Positions 49,026 through 61,484 of a stretch of 64,000 bases of DNA are shown here, piece by piece. The position numbers and the translations under genes are program-made. The notes below the pieces were generated by a model. It did not search any database. It had not been told where the DNA came from and worked only from the letters and a program-made list of their open reading frames with translations. Source of the stretch: Protonemura montana (Eukaryota; Arthropoda; Insecta; Plecoptera; Nemouridae); contig OX387603.1 of assembly GCA_947568835.1 (NCBI GenBank), positions 23,770,651 to 23,834,650 on the forward strand. The letters are read 5' to 3'. The stretch's first letter is position 1, and each line of letters opens with the position of its first letter.

Positions 49026-51005
49026 CAACCAAGCGTTTACCTGGAGACTACCACCACTTCGGATGCGTAACACAACGATCGTGGCGAAACCATTCGCCGG
49101 GAGCACTAGTGATAATGAGAAAGTAACGTTGTCTCCCGCAATTTATGAATCATAATATATTATATACCTAAAAATATTTTATTTATACATTATTGATACC
49201 TACTTTTTGTGTTATCACGGTTAGTTTTTAAACAATTGTGGGATTCACTTTTGGAGGTTGTATTTTAAGTGCTTTGACAAATTACGGTCGATCCACTAAA
49301 GAGGTTGCATTTTATTTTGTTGTTTTAAAAACACCTATGAATTTGATATTGTTAACCATATTTTGCCTTTTATTAGGATCACATTAAATGTATGAGCGTT
49401 TAGGAGGTGATGTGTGAAGAATTGAGGCTGAACGAATATATAGCTGTTGTATTTTTGTTTCTGACGGAAATCTCAAAATAGTTTTATAAACATAACGCTT
49501 CTGCTTTGAATTAGTATATTGATTGTTTTCAATTTTTGCCCTATATTGGAGAATGAAACTTGTTGATTAGTATTGTGCCGCTCTGTATATTGTTTTTTAA
49601 GGCATGCAAATAGCATTTCTATCCAGGAATATTTATTTTAAGGGCGTTGTAGACAAACATTGTCTTTAAGAATGTACACAAAAAAGGTTCGGTTTTTTTT
49701 TTAGCCAAATCTGAAAGTAAAGAACATTTGAGTAACGGGAATTCTCCGAAAATAATTTTAAGCAAAATCTCACTGAGATAACGCAGTCTGTCAAAGTTTT
49801 TAGAATTTTGAACTATTACATTTTGAAAACAGCCATTACTCGAGACAAAAAAAAACAATTTTTACTCAACATACTCAAAACCGTCCTCTAGGTTGTGAGG
49901 CCAAAATTAAATCAAATACGACAACATTTTATTGTTCGTCGGCAGAGAGGAAAGTAGGAAATTATGATAGGGTCTTGTGTCCCCTTATACATAGCGTCTG
50001 GCTACAACACCTTTAAGTGGCAGAGTCTGGTCCATGAGAAATGTTCAGCTAATTTTAGAGGATATTGAAAGAAAATTCAATGAAATTGCTGCACAATATT
50101 GAGTATATTTTTATTGATGCTATGATAATTTTGTTAGATGATGTATTTTAGGTTAAAATATAAAAAATTGTTTATATTTGCATAACTAAATATTATTAAT
50201 TACTTCAGTTAAGTTGTATGGCATTTAATTGTTAATCAAACGATGACGATAAGCAAGGGTCCGTCTTCCAGCAAGGCACCAAGTCATAGCTTTACTTATA
50301 AACTGGCAACTAAAATTATTCAGCTGATGATGGAAACTATGATTTGCCTGTTGCTTGAACTTTATTTAATACTTCAATATATTGATATAAGTTTCAATTA
50401 TCTTCATGATAATCACTGACATGCAAATGTTGCAAGATGTTTTTCAACACAATGTTGCCTTTTTACTACCACTTCTTTGTCTATTCATGTTATCACTAAG
50501 AATCAATTAAAATTCATGGTATAATAAATTAATGACATTTTATTTAACCTTTGTTAACTGTGAACTCATTGAAACTGTATTTGAAAGAAAAATCACATAT
50601 AAATGCTGAGCACTTTGCTGGGGCCTTGAGTTAACCTGTGAGTTAACTTTAGGATACATTCATTTGGCATCAGCAGGGACATGCTAGGTTGGTGCTAGGT
50701 ATGCGGCGCATGGCCACTCGTATTGCCACACGCCCCATTATCATAGAAAAGGATTTTTTCTATACCTAACCTAAATCCCTTTTCTTTGCTATTATCCTTA
50801 AAATGTTTGACTGGTTCACAAACTTCGCTGTTTCAAAACACATGTTCTCATGTTTTTATTTTATTAGCAGCGAATGTTTTCGTTTTTTTATTTTCGCGTG
50901 ACGTCACTGGCGGCTGCTTTCCAGCAAGTTGGTGTATCTAGTATTTAACCCCATGTGTCATTTTTTTGCTGGCGATATAAACCCTCCTACCTGTACTTAG
51001 AGTTT
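49026..51005. other. Intergenic DNA between PLXDC and LSG1
   Basis: The left part is the 3' untranslated region of PLXDC. No coding frame is supportable. A canonical cyclic-AMP response element lies about 100 bases before the LSG1 start and is listed separately. Confidence 0.5.
50899..50906. promoter_or_regulatory. CRE/ATF palindrome upstream of LSG1
   Basis: A perfect TGACGTCA lies 100 bases upstream of the LSG1 ATG in a small GC-rich island. CREB/ATF factors bind this octamer in animals. The position fits a core promoter; function is inferred. Confidence 0.5.
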
Positions 51006-54000
51006 ATGAAAATGAGTAAGAAGGGTAAATCTGGCACTGACCTAGGAAGGTGTCTCATTAAAGATAGGTTTGGGCCAACAAACAAGAGAAGGCGGGCGAA
51101 AAACTCTTCTCTGGTAAGCTTCTGTCGTACTTAACCTATAAAAATAAGATAATTACTAAGTAAGCTGAATGAGCGATATTGATTCGAACAGCAAATTAAG
51201 TGTTTATGAAACCTCCACTGTGTTTATAACCTTCATACTTATTTTTTAAATTTCTAGTTGCATACTGCTGAGGTGGAAGATGGATACGATTGGGGTCGCT
51301 TAAATCTGCAGTCCGTAACTGAGGAAAGTTCATTTCAAGAATTTCTTTCTACAGCGGAGTTGGCTGGTACTGAATTCCAAGTGAGTAATTTTTAAACATT
51401 ATTTTGGTTTTATTAGCTTGCGGGAAGAAGGGTATGCATGTTCATTTCTCAATCAGTACAGGAATGTTACGATTTTTTGCCTATGTCGACAACTACATTT
51501 TGATTGATCTCTGCAATAATTTGAATGGAACAAACCCAAGTTTATCGAACAACAGCTTGCAAACAAAATCTTAGAGTTGTCCTACAGATAAGACCTAGAC
51601 CATGGAGTATGAGCTTATTATTTCTACCCATTTATCTTTAACAATCAGAAAGACAAGTCGCTGGAACATCTAACTTCTCAAAATTTCTTAAGATTTCTCG
51701 ACTAGTGCACCATGCTATGCAAATTTTTTCTCTGGTAAGGTTTGCTCTCTCTATCTTTCCTCCTTCACCACAATCTATTTTCTATTTCAGGCAGAGAAGT
51801 TGAATATCACATTTGTAAATCCATTAAGCGGAGTTGGGTTACTGTCCCCTGAGGAGCGAGAGAAGGTCAAAAATACCCACAATGAAAATAAGCAGTTGCT
51901 TGGAATTCCAAGGAGGTACGACTACAATCTGAATACTATTATTAAAAGCACAAATCAACTTTTCTCTCTTTGTGTTGAGAAAAGTAAAAAACTAATAGCT
52001 ATTATTGGCAGCTGTTATTACAAGATTATATTGTTTAACTGTCTAAATAAGGTCACTGTTATAAATTGGCAATCATGTCTATACTAAAGTTAGAAGTAGG
52101 AAATAATTGGGGGATTTTCCAGGCCTAAATGGGACACCAAGACAACTCCGGAAGAACTTCAACTTGCTGAACGCGATGCATTCCTGGAATGGCGTCGCCG
52201 GCTGGCAGTGCTACAAGAAATTGAGGACATTCTCCTCACACCATACGAGAAAAACCTCGAGTTTTGGCGTCAACTGTGGAGAGTCGTGGAGAAAAGGTAA
52301 AATTTATTTATATTAACATTGCAACATTAACATCCAAATTTGTGGTATTTTGTCTCATTCCTAGCTTACTGAAGGAATTGACTGAACCTCGATGAGCTTT
52401 TACAGTTGCTATTTTTTTTTCCAGTGATGTTGTTGTGCAAATAGTAGATGCCAGAAATCCCTTACTTTTTCGGTGTGAGGATCTCGAGAAGTATGTGAAA
52501 GAAGTGAGCGTAGAGAAGCTGAATCTGATTCTCATCAACAAGGCTGACTTTTTAACGGACGAGCAACGTGCTAGCTGGGCTACATACTTTGGCGACTTAG
52601 GTGTTAGAGTTGCGTTTTTCTCAGCCACTTTAGCTACTGAGGCCGAAACTATTCTAGAAGAAGATGAGCCTGAAGATAAAAAATATATTGAACCTGACAG
52701 CGAAGGCAGTGATGACGATGATGAGATGCCAGGTGAAGCAACGCAGGTCGAGAATGAGCTAAAACCAACAGCCAATCCAGGGGAAAACCCTACAACACAC
52801 AACATCGGGGAAGCATTAAAAAAAGTCAACATCAAAGAAGAGCAAGACCCTAAGTCAAGTATCGGAGAACCAGCTACATTTGGCAAATTGGTTTCGAACT
52901 CTGTTGAGCTGCTGGGGCGTGAAGAGTTGATTGACTTGTTCCGAAATTTACACTTTGGAAAGAAGGTTACGGAAGGCATCACTACCATTGGCTTGGTTGG
53001 ATATCCAAATGTAGGAAAGAGTTCCACAATTAACGCACTTTTGACTGAGAAGAAAGTTTCCGTGTCTGCTACTCCGGGAAAAACAAAACATTTTCAGGTA
53101 AATGACAATTTGATCCTAGAAGTATGGTCCAAGCTATCAACCATGTTCACACTAGAATCAGTTTGTACTTTCTTAAACATTTCCATGTTAAGCTAAAAAA
53201 GGACAATGCTTGACCCAAATTTAATAATATCTGTATAAATCATAATAATAATAATATTATTATCATTAATAACTCATTGTTGTTACACTAATAGTAAAAC
53301 TGGGGTTTGTTTGGAAAATTTCTCCTAGACGGTTTTAATTATGCATCGCATTTAAAAAATATTTTCCTAACACAACCAGTCCCTGCACTTACTAAACAAA
53401 ATTTGAGGGGCCTATATATTTTAAGTTTTCAAACTGAAGGATCTTCCCTCTTAAAACAGCGTGTCTAATTTGTTTTCAGACAATTTATCTAGATAAAGAC
53501 CTTCTTCTCTGCGACTGTCCTGGCTTGGTGATGCCGAGTTTTGTCGTGACAAAAGCAGATATGGTTGTGAATGGAATTCTACCCATAGACCAGATGCGAG
53601 ACCATGTCCCTCCCGTGAACTTGGTGGCCTCATTGATCCCTCGCCACGTGATGGAGTCTTGCTATGGCATCATGTTGCCTCCACCCAGGGAGGAAGAGGA
53701 TCAGAACAGACCACCCACTTCACAAGAAGTCTGCAATGCTTATGGATGTAAGTTGATCTGTATTTTCTATAGGACAAGTTAGCAGTAAGCACTTAAACAC
53801 TTTTTGCATTGTTGTTGTACAAGTTTTGCCTGGGAACCTTGGTGTTGTGTCAGCAATTACGTAATTAATACATCTGCCATAATACCCTCGGAAAAAATGT
53901 ACGTGAAAAGTGCAAATCCTAGTGACATGATGGTCCCTTCTAAAATGACTACAAACTTTAGGCAAAGGACAATATTGATGCGACACTGGCTAACCGAATC

Positions 54001-55125
54001 TTCATTGCAGACAACCGAGGATTTATGACAGCCAATGGACTGCCAGACAATCCTCGGTCTTCGCGATACATCCTCAAGGACTTTGTCCAGGGGAAATTGC
54101 TTCATTGTGTGGCACCCCCCGGGGTGCCCCAGGAAGATTACCACACTTTCCCAGAGAGAGATCCAGGCAACAAAAGGATATTCCCTGCTATTAGCTCCAA
54201 GATGCTCAAGGTAGAGAATTACATTTATGATTCTCTTGTTTCTAATCCACCTATTTTAAGTTTGAAGGTGGCCTTGCGTTTGAGATAAAAATGTAACATC
54301 TTAGCGTAACCTGTACGCACTTAAAAGTTTTCTAGGCAAATATCATGCAAGCAGTGTTGCGTTGAGTGTAGTGAGTCATGCAGACCCTTTTTAAATAGTT
54401 AGATTCTCTTAGATCCACTAGATTAACTTAGGTAGGTCTGTAAATGGCAAAGAAATGTAATTCCAATCAATCCCAAGTATCTAGCATAAAACCAAACAAA
54501 AATAACAAAAAATCTTATATTTTTTTAAAGGAAATAGTAGTTCAAAATTCCTTGCTTTATAATTTGCAGACACAAGGCATGCCATTATGCACCCCAATGT
54601 AAATGTTTTGGTATAATTAACTTTTTGAAAAACAGGGAAAATCTAAGTTCAGAGATTTCAGAAGGTGCCAGGAATATCTCATCTAAATCAGTCCAGTTTT
54701 CATTGGAATCAAGTCAGTAGAAAGGAATTAAACTCAAAGGGAAACCACAAAAACAAAGAGGTCCAGCCTACTCATCCAGTCTGAGAGTTGACGAATTACT
54801 ACCACAAGATCTGTAGCGGGTTTCTTTTATGCATAAAAACAAAATGCAGCTATTCCTGAGTTGTGTATTTATAGCCATTTCGATTGATTTCTAGTCTCAC
54901 AAGATGAGTGGCGAAGATCTTGATAAGATGTTCTTCGATAAGCCACGAGCCGAAATCCACACGAAAGGTGTGGAAAAGACAGGTACCGGATACAATCCGA
55001 TCACAGGCTCCATCATTAACCTGGCAGAGCAGAGCTTGAAACCAGCGAAACCCTGGAAAGACCACAGCGCCAAGCGGAACAAAAAGGAGAAGCTCCGTAG
55101 AATTTACGGACATCTTGATGCTTAA
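51006..55125 (+). CDS. Lsg1: LSG1, large 60S subunit nuclear export GTPase 1
   Basis: Cytoplasmic circularly permuted GTPase that releases the export adaptor NMD3 from new 60S ribosomal subunits. Eight exons: 51006-51113, 51258-51380, 51791-51915, 52123-52296, 52425-53097, 53480-53747, 54011-54210 and 54895-55125; 633 residues (human 658). The start MKMSKKG is followed by the conserved DGYDWGRLNLQSVTE and LEFWRQLWRVVEKSD. The permuted GTPase has G4 (NKAD) and G5 before G1 (GYPNVGKSS), with G2 region VSVSATPGKTKHFQ and G3 DCPGL. MPSFV, GILPIDQMRDHVPP and the C-terminal KPWKDHSAKRNKKEKLRRIY also match the family. An acidic insert (about 250-330) separates G5 from G1 as in other animals. Intron 2 holds one arm of the MITE family found at 26628. 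Confidence 0.96.
51685..51768. mobile_element. MITE-like arm related to the 26628 and 27455 elements
   Basis: The segment contains TAGTGCACCATGCTATGCAA, then TCTCTGGTAAG and a CT-rich tail, matching the right arm of the element at 27455-27717 (AAGTGCACCATACAATGTCA, then TCTCCGGTAA and a CT-rich tail). No convincing left arm was found, so it may be truncated. It lies in LSG1 intron 2 just before the exon 3 acceptor. Confidence 0.5.
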
Positions 55126-56381
55126 TGTAAAGGAGTCTACCAGTCAGACGGACAGGAGTCAGACAGTAATGAAAGACGGAGGTTTTTTTAGTCGGTGTTT
55201 CTTCTTGTTACAATCCTGTCAAAAGGATATTTGGGATATGTGGATTGCAGCCTCAAAGTAGCAAGACGGGTTCAAATTCAGCTAGAATACTCGTCAATAG
55301 AATACAGACGGAAGAGGAAAAAAGGAAACAACTAACCGAAGTTGAAATGGCCAAATTTTGTTAGATGAGTTTTCTCCTCTCCTCTTCCTCAGTTGGCGGT
55401 TTCCTTTTTATGTCGATAGAATTTTTTGTATATTGGAGATATATTTAACAAAATATTTTCTTGTGAGAATCTTATGAAATAAAATACAACCTTTATTGAC
55501 CATAAATTATTTCTGTTATAAGTTAGTAGTTGGTACCTTCTGATCTAAGGTACAAATTGGTAGTACACATTTTATTTGAAACCCTATTGTTTTCCATATC
55601 ACCAAAAAAAAAAAACATTGCAATGTTAAACTGCAAGACCTGAAAAATATTTAATATCAAACATAAAATTTAAAAAATATATTATTGAGCTGATGTAGAT
55701 CTCAAGTTGCCCTGTGGTTAGCTACCTCTTAGTGCCAGCCTGGGTAAATAAATAGAAAATTAAGACCTTATAATAGGATCATAAAAGTAAAATATAATAA
55801 ATATTAGTTATTGTAACCTCTTCAAACCTCTATTGTAACTCTTGTCAAAGAAAAGGATAAAAAAGCAAAATCATGAAAACAAATTACTACAATTGCAGTT
55901 GCCAAACGGATGTAAAATGGCGACAACATTTCTACATGGTGTAATTGAAATTAACTTGCAGTTTTAATTGCCCTGGGTATCGATCATGCAACTTTTTCGT
56001 CGATCTGGAACGTTATCTTGTTAAATAACATTCATTAACCCTGGAATTTACCAAGATAAGGTGAGTTATCTCTAACGAAAAAGTTACATGAGCGCTACCC
56101 TAGACTTATTCTTTTATCGGGATATTTCTTGTCTTCTGTAGATGGAAGAGAAACCATTAAAAATCATTTTTGAATTGGAATTCATTAATTTATACAAGCA
56201 AAGTAGTATGGACTTTCAGAGTAATTGGTAAGCCATAGAAATGACTTGCACTAGAAGAAACATAGGTACTAGCAAATATCAATGGCAACCTTGCTCCATC
56301 GAATAAGATTACTCTAGATTTTGCAGACGGTCAAACGAGGACATTACGTTGGGATAGAACTCATATTAACATTAATCTCAA
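55126..56381. other. Convergent spacer between LSG1 and SSU72
   Basis: Both genes end here. AATAAA at 55478-55483 is a good polyadenylation signal for LSG1, about 350 bases past its stop. The rest is AT-rich with no coding signal. Confidence 0.55.
55478..55483 (+). terminator. Polyadenylation signal AATAAA of LSG1
   Basis: Canonical hexamer on the sense strand downstream of the LSG1 stop, followed within 30 bases by a T-rich stretch (TTTATTG). It is the first strong candidate after the gene. Confidence 0.5.
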
Positions 56382-57299
56382 TTAGTAAAAGAGAACGCAA
56401 TGAAGAAGTGGCCGTTGGCATTTTGCTTCATAATCGTGCAGCAACTCATCAATATCGTTGTCCAAGTCGTCACTTTTTGAGAACTGTAACAATGCAACAA
56501 AATATGCAGATATATTAAGAATATATTAAAATATAATGAGCAAGATGTCTTACGTCTACTACTAGACCACGACGTGTTTAAATTAAATACCATAGCATAC
56601 CATAGTCATCAGTTCACAAATTAAAAAAGCCCCAATTGTCGCCTCTTCATGGTTGTCTTGAATATCGATGTTTATGAGGTGGGCCGAAGCATAGTTCTGA
56701 GGTGTTCTTCCTTCCATTGATTCAATAACCTGATCATAGACTCGTTCTTCACAGGTAATCAATACATCAAACTGATCTTTACAGGCTTGGAAACGTTCTG
56801 GTTTAGGTTTAATTCGCCTGTTTCTGTCAATCATATTCAGCAAACCATTTTGAGTATAGCTGCAAGTTTTAATTAAGGAAAATAAAAGTTGTGTTATTCC
56901 AAAAAATATTTTAGTAACATTGCAATTCCCAATAGAGATTACGCAAAAGGATACAAAGATTTATCTTTATTGAGCAAATCGTTGTAAATTTCATCGTAGG
57001 TGGCCCCAAATTCATAACAATTTGGCCGATCATGAGCCGGTCCAGGCAGTTTTACTTTGTCTCCCGTTCCAAACGATTGGACCTGGAATCCCTTCTTGCT
57101 GTATCAATAAAAAAAAATGAAAATCCGATTAGGTCAGTGAACAAGCAATGTCAGGCACAGGTTTTCAGTATCAATAAGAATGACCAGATAGACAAGGTAC
57201 ATTCTAGAAAAATATAGTTCACCTCAGAAATGCATGTGCTTCCATGCTCCTATTCATGTTGCTTGAACATATTACTCCAACCCTGAGAGGACTAGGCAT
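56382..57299 (-). CDS. Ssu72: SSU72, RNA polymerase II CTD Ser5 phosphatase
   Basis: Low-molecular-weight tyrosine phosphatase-like enzyme that removes Ser5 phosphate from the Pol II C-terminal domain and works in 3'-end processing with symplekin. Four exons on the minus strand: 57223-57299, 56955-57098, 56601-56859 and 56382-56483; 193 residues against 194 in human. The catalytic CX5R loop is CSSNMNRS (C11 to R17). Further family strings are FGTGDKVKLPGPA, NKDKSFYTQNGLLNMIDRN, RIKPKPERFQACKDQFDV, the general-acid Asp region DIQDNHEEATIGAF and the C-terminal LLHCVLFY. The exon 2 donor (TTT then GTATCC) is weak, but the frame and family require it. It is divergent from a small membrane protein, 391 bases between ATGs. 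Confidence 0.95.
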
Positions 57300-57690
57300 T
57301 TTCTCTATATATGAGGTGACAGATCAAGGCGATGCTGTTTGATCTTAACTGATCTTAACCTAAATTCCTAACATTTTGCAATGAGGCGCTGATTTTGAAA
57401 ATAATTTGTCAGACAGAAGAAATGTAATAAGAACTAAAACTCGTGTCAGGCACGTCGGCAACTAGGATTACCAGCACGAACCACTCGAATTACTCTACAA
57501 AACTTATCGTCGGTCACAAATAGTCACACAGGATGGGCATAGACGTCAACCACATCTTCAACCGCCATTGCATTCCTATTTTCAACGAGCGAAATTAAGT
57601 GCCTACCAAGGCGGTGGAATGATGAAAGGGGGTGCGAACGAAATAATAATATGTCAATGACAAAGTAATAACAACATCAATACGAGTATC

Positions 57691-58059
57691 ATGACAATGA
57701 CACCAATTGATGATTTTATGTATCTTATTAATTCGGTTTTATTGGGCGAAGAACCAGTAAGTACTTCATGTCTCGGGAATACTATCACTGGAAATATTCT
57801 GCTCTCTAGGTTATGGCTTATGCAGTTTTGAGTAGGTAGTTAGTAAGGTAACAAATTAATAATGATTACATTTCCTTTTTTCCAGACTATAGAGGATTTT
57901 ATACTCCTCGTTGGTACTTTCGTTGCTTTTGTTGCATTTATTTTATGGTGTTGTTTTCCTGTCGTACCAAAGGAATCTAACCCTCCGCTGCAATATGATA
58001 CACGAACATACAATCACCAATACAAGAAGTTGGATGGCGGATATGATTTAAGCTCCTAG
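57691..58059 (+). CDS. Small single-pass membrane protein, 79 residues
   Basis: Two exons, 57691-57756 and 57886-58059, with clean GT-AG junctions. I do not recognise the family. The N-terminal 26 residues are acidic (IDD, GEEPTIED); one hydrophobic helix of about 23 residues (27-49, containing VAFVAFILWCC) follows, then a Pro/Tyr-rich polar tail (QYDTRTYNHQYKKLDGGYDL). By charge the tail is probably cytosolic. A second ATG two codons on (MTPIDD) could also serve. Support for a real gene: a spliced frame across a good intron, a complete membrane-helix design and a head-to-head position with SSU72. Confidence 0.7.
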
Positions 58060-59252
58060 CATACCAACCCGGACTTTCATTATTTATTACGATGGTGCAT
58101 TACGCTTTGTCTGTGGCCGATGTACATTTTGCATGAAGGGGGGTTTGAGGAGACATTAATTATATTTTAATGGATTCAACTTGTTTCTTACTAAATCTCT
58201 TTTAGATGACATCAATTGTAATTAATGAAAAACAATTATACAAAATGATACATACACACTGGGTTGCAAAACGTGCATTGGCCTCATCGGTCTTTCAAAT
58301 ATGTAACAAAGATGTAACCAATAGGTATGTACCTACCGTTAGAATTGCTTAACATAAAAACAGTTATCACTCAATCCAAATCATCACTAGGTACTTCCTA
58401 TAATTTTGCACTATGTGGTTAAAAATACTTCTTTATAGTATATCGAGTTCTTTAAAATATTTCTCTTCTCTTAAAAGCAACATCATTAATGCCTAATTGT
58501 TTTGTCTGCTGTGTTTTAATTACATATTTCTAGTGAAAGTTTTAAGTTTTATTAAAAGGCTGCTAACTTAATTCATACCTTGGAATTAATATCTAGTCAT
58601 TGACAAAATCAAGACTTAATTTGCTGCTGCCACATGCGTGTCGTATTATAATTTTTTCCGAGCAGTAAGCATTTAAAAATGATGTAACAAAAATTGGTTG
58701 TGATCCTCTGACAAGCTTGGCTACACATTTAATTATAAATATTTTATACGTTGAATATTTTGTTATGTCAAACCATGATTTCCAAATGCATACTACTACT
58801 TTTCTATCTATTATGTGTATTAAAATGATATCAATGGTGTACATTTGTTGTCTTTGTTTCTCTTTTACATAAACGCATGGCAGCATGCACAATATACCTA
58901 CCCAGTAAGACTGCACGATCAGGAACATCAGTTTTATCATAGAATAAAAATTAGGGTTTTAAAGATTTAAGGTTTTATTCTATGGTTCTATTCTATCATA
59001 GCTCCTCATTCTTGAGGTAGATATTAGCGATATTAGTATCTTTAGATGGGTTTGAGACTATATGAAAAATCTAAATAAGCGCCAATATTATGGCGGTTAT
59101 GATTGGTCGAGTTAATTGCATTTCTCATTTCTGATTGGACAGGGAGGTAGCAGTGGTTTCAAGGTCAATTTCGTTTACGTGCACGGAGTTATCACTTTAG
59201 CGTTAGCTCAAGAAGACGTTTGTCGGCAATTGTTTTCGAAGAAGATATCAAA
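58060..59252. other. Intergenic DNA before the NAT8-like gene
   Basis: AT-rich. The left part is the 3' untranslated region of the small membrane protein gene. Two inverted CCAAT boxes (GATTGG at 59101 and 59132) lie 120-150 bases before the NAT8-like start and probably belong to its promoter. A 115-codon minus-strand frame at 58593-58940 was rejected as chance. Confidence 0.5.
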
Positions 59253-60032
59253 ATGAATCACGTGGTTGTCATTCGTGATTACAGACCCGGTGATGAATAC
59301 TTTTGCCGAGACGTTTTGAAAGAAGGGGCGATGTCAACTATGAACATTTCATTTTTGGCTGGACTGACAAGGGAGGCAACATTCCAGGTTATTGTTTTGT
59401 CTGCAGCAATAATGTTTATCTTTTTTGGAGTGCCGTTTAGCTTCTGTTTTGGCGTAATACCGGTAATAATAATATTGATGTATGTATCAATTTGGCTCGG
59501 ACACACATATAAAGCATTGGAAATCTCACAAGAAGTATTAAACATTCCACGTGCGTACATGTCATCGGAATATACTGGATTTTGGGTGGCGGAAGTGTTT
59601 GAACCGTACTACATGATGCGTGAACCAAGAGAGATTCGCTATAAAATTCTTACTGAGCGCGACATAAATATAAATCATGCAGACCTACAATCTCACCAGA
59701 AGAAAGTGATTGGCACCATCGCAATTTCCAGAAGTCGATCCAACGAAAACATTGCTTGGATAAAGCGACTGGCTGTGCATTCCAAATATCAGCGGAAAGG
59801 AATTGCATCGGCACTTGTTGATGAGACTCTACGATTTTGTGCATTGAAAGGTTATCAATCTGTAGAATTAGTTACGTCTGAATGCAACAATGATGCAAGA
59901 GAAATGTTTTTAAAGAAGGATTTTGAGTTGAAACAAATGTACCACAAGCATATTATTGGAAAAATTGTTTCCATTTTAATGTATGAGCTAGTTTTTACTT
60001 TGAAACCAAACAAAGTTTCTGCAACCCCTTAA
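59253..60032 (+). CDS. NAT8-like GNAT acetyltransferase, membrane-anchored
   Basis: Intronless 259-residue member of the NAT8/NAT8L family, ER or mitochondrial membrane enzymes that acetylate cysteine conjugates, aspartate or lysines. The frame to 59220 opens with TTG; ATG 59253 (AAAATGAA) is used. The N-terminus VIRDYRPGDEYFCRDVLKEG matches the family's I-R-x-Y-x-x-x-D opening. A hydrophobic hairpin (about 44-85) anchors it in the membrane. The GNAT fold follows: FWVAE (110-114), KKVIGTIAI, WIKRLAVHSKYQRKGIASAL with the acetyl-CoA P-loop QRKGIA (180-185), then RFCALKGYQSVELVTS. It ends with a second weakly hydrophobic stretch (about 235-250). Lack of introns could mean retrocopy origin or lineage loss. 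The substrate cannot be told. Confidence 0.88.
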   Translation: MNHVVVIRDYRPGDEYFCRDVLKEGAMSTMNISFLAGLTREATFQVIVLSAAIMFIFFGVPFSFCFGVIPVIIILMYVSIWLGHTYKALEISQEVLNIPRAYMSSEYTGFWVAEVFEPYYMMREPREIRYKILTERDININHADLQSHQKKVIGTIAISRSRSNENIAWIKRLAVHSKYQRKGIASALVDETLRFCALKGYQSVELVTSECNNDAREMFLKKDFELKQMYHKHIIGKIVSILMYELVFTLKPNKVSATP

Positions 60033-61484
60033 ATTCTTCGATACTTGTATTGGTAGATTATGCAACTAAATCCTGCCTAATGGGCGTAAGGGCTTCATGC
60101 CATTTTTGTTAAGGGATGAATGTAGGTTAAAAAAAAAAGATAAACTGAAGAAAAATATTTTGGAATGGAACCACAAGCAACTGGAAAGGAGAAATTTTTA
60201 CTGAATTTACAAGATAAGACGAAGTACCGCGTTGGTACATACACACATCCTACACTTTTAGGAAAATATTAATACAAAACTGTCGGTTAAGCTGCAAAAA
60301 CAGAAGATGTGAAGGAAGGGTTCCTACTTTTAACTGTATTTAGTATTTACCAAGAACTCACCACAAAAAAGTGTTATTTGTTTAACATGCCATTTGGAAG
60401 TTCTGAGATTCTCAACATTTACAATCTATCCTATGAAAGAAGGTACCCTTTCAAAGCCCTTATGCATTTGTTTCCTAGAGGGAAACAGAGGGAGGTTACC
60501 TTCTCTTACTGGTCAGAATATAGTATAGTTATTTGTATTTTTACTACTATTTTGATACAAAAGTTACATAGGTAACAACAAAAAACTTTGGCCTGTAGGT
60601 AGTACCAAGACTATTTTATTAAACAGATGCGTTCGCACCTAATGTTGGATACATTCGTCACCTATTCATTTCTTTTACAACAAAACCTTGATAGTATGTT
60701 TTTATCCCAAGTTATGTACTGTCTCGTACCTTATCAATAAATCAATTATCACCTACTTGAGAGAGTAAGACAAGGGAGGGGGGGCGCGATCAGATAGACT
60801 TAGTGGGTATATTTTGGTAGAAAGAGGAACTTCTGACTTCTGTGATTTTAAGCTATGGAAGCATACTCCCAGCATGGTTACTATCTTCCGATAACAAAAG
60901 AACCTCATAAAATTATCTACAACCTAAGGCGGTTCTCTTCTCTCGGAGTCTCGCCAATCTATACTTACTTCCCACATATCTTCCCATAGAGATTCTTTAT
61001 GATGGTTTGTAGACTCATGTCTACTTGATTTAGCCTTAGCACTAGTTTTAACAAAAACCATTTGAACTGGGTTTTGAATGCTAAGTAAAGGACAACTAAA
61101 TTTCCCGACGTTTCGTTAAGGGCTATAGCAGTCCTGTCAATTTTCCAATAACAAAAGAACCACATAAAATTATCTACAACATTAAAAAATACAACATTAC
61201 AACATTACTTAGCATCCAAAACCCATTTCAAATAGTTTTTGTTAAAACTAATGCTAAGGCTAAATCAAGTAGATATGAGTCTAAAAACCATTATAAAGAA
61301 TCTCTATGGGGAGAGACGTGGGAAGTGAGTAGATAGATTGGCGAGACTCCGAGAGAAGAGAACCACATTAGGCTGTAGATAATGGTTACTATCTCCTTTG
61401 TGTTTCACAATCAGCCTGGTTTTCTACATCCAAATTGATGTGAATTTATGAAAAAAAGGGTTTCAGAGAGACATAATTATGTTC
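60033..61484. other. Convergent spacer, NAT8-like and INO80C
   Basis: No coding frame is supportable. The stretch contains the second copy of the inverted-repeat element (60874-61394), which makes up about a third of it. The 3' untranslated regions of both neighbours flank it. Confidence 0.55.
60874..61394. mobile_element. Inverted-repeat (foldback) element, copy 2, with 13-bp direct repeats
   Basis: The element (60887-61381) is bounded by perfect 13-bp direct repeats ATGGTTACTATCT at 60874-60886 and 61382-61394. Its arms, about 60915-61088 and 61205-61380, are about 175 bases long and close to 90 percent reverse-complementary by eye. Shared landmarks are TCTCTCGGAGTCTCGCCAAT and CTACTTGATTTAGCCTTAGC. 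An inner unit with ATAACAAAAGAACC occurs twice, near 60891 and 61146. Arm and core sequence match the copy in PLXDC intron 6. No protein is encoded. Confidence 0.8.

Noticed and set aside
52308-53027. 239-codon frame on the minus strand
   Set aside because: Lies antisense to LSG1 exon 5, is rich in Ser from complementary Glu/Asp codons and has no homology I can see.
58593-58940. 115-codon minus-strand ORF with an ATG start
   Set aside because: Composition follows local AT-richness, no family or membrane design stands out, and it overlaps the probable 3' UTR of the small membrane gene.
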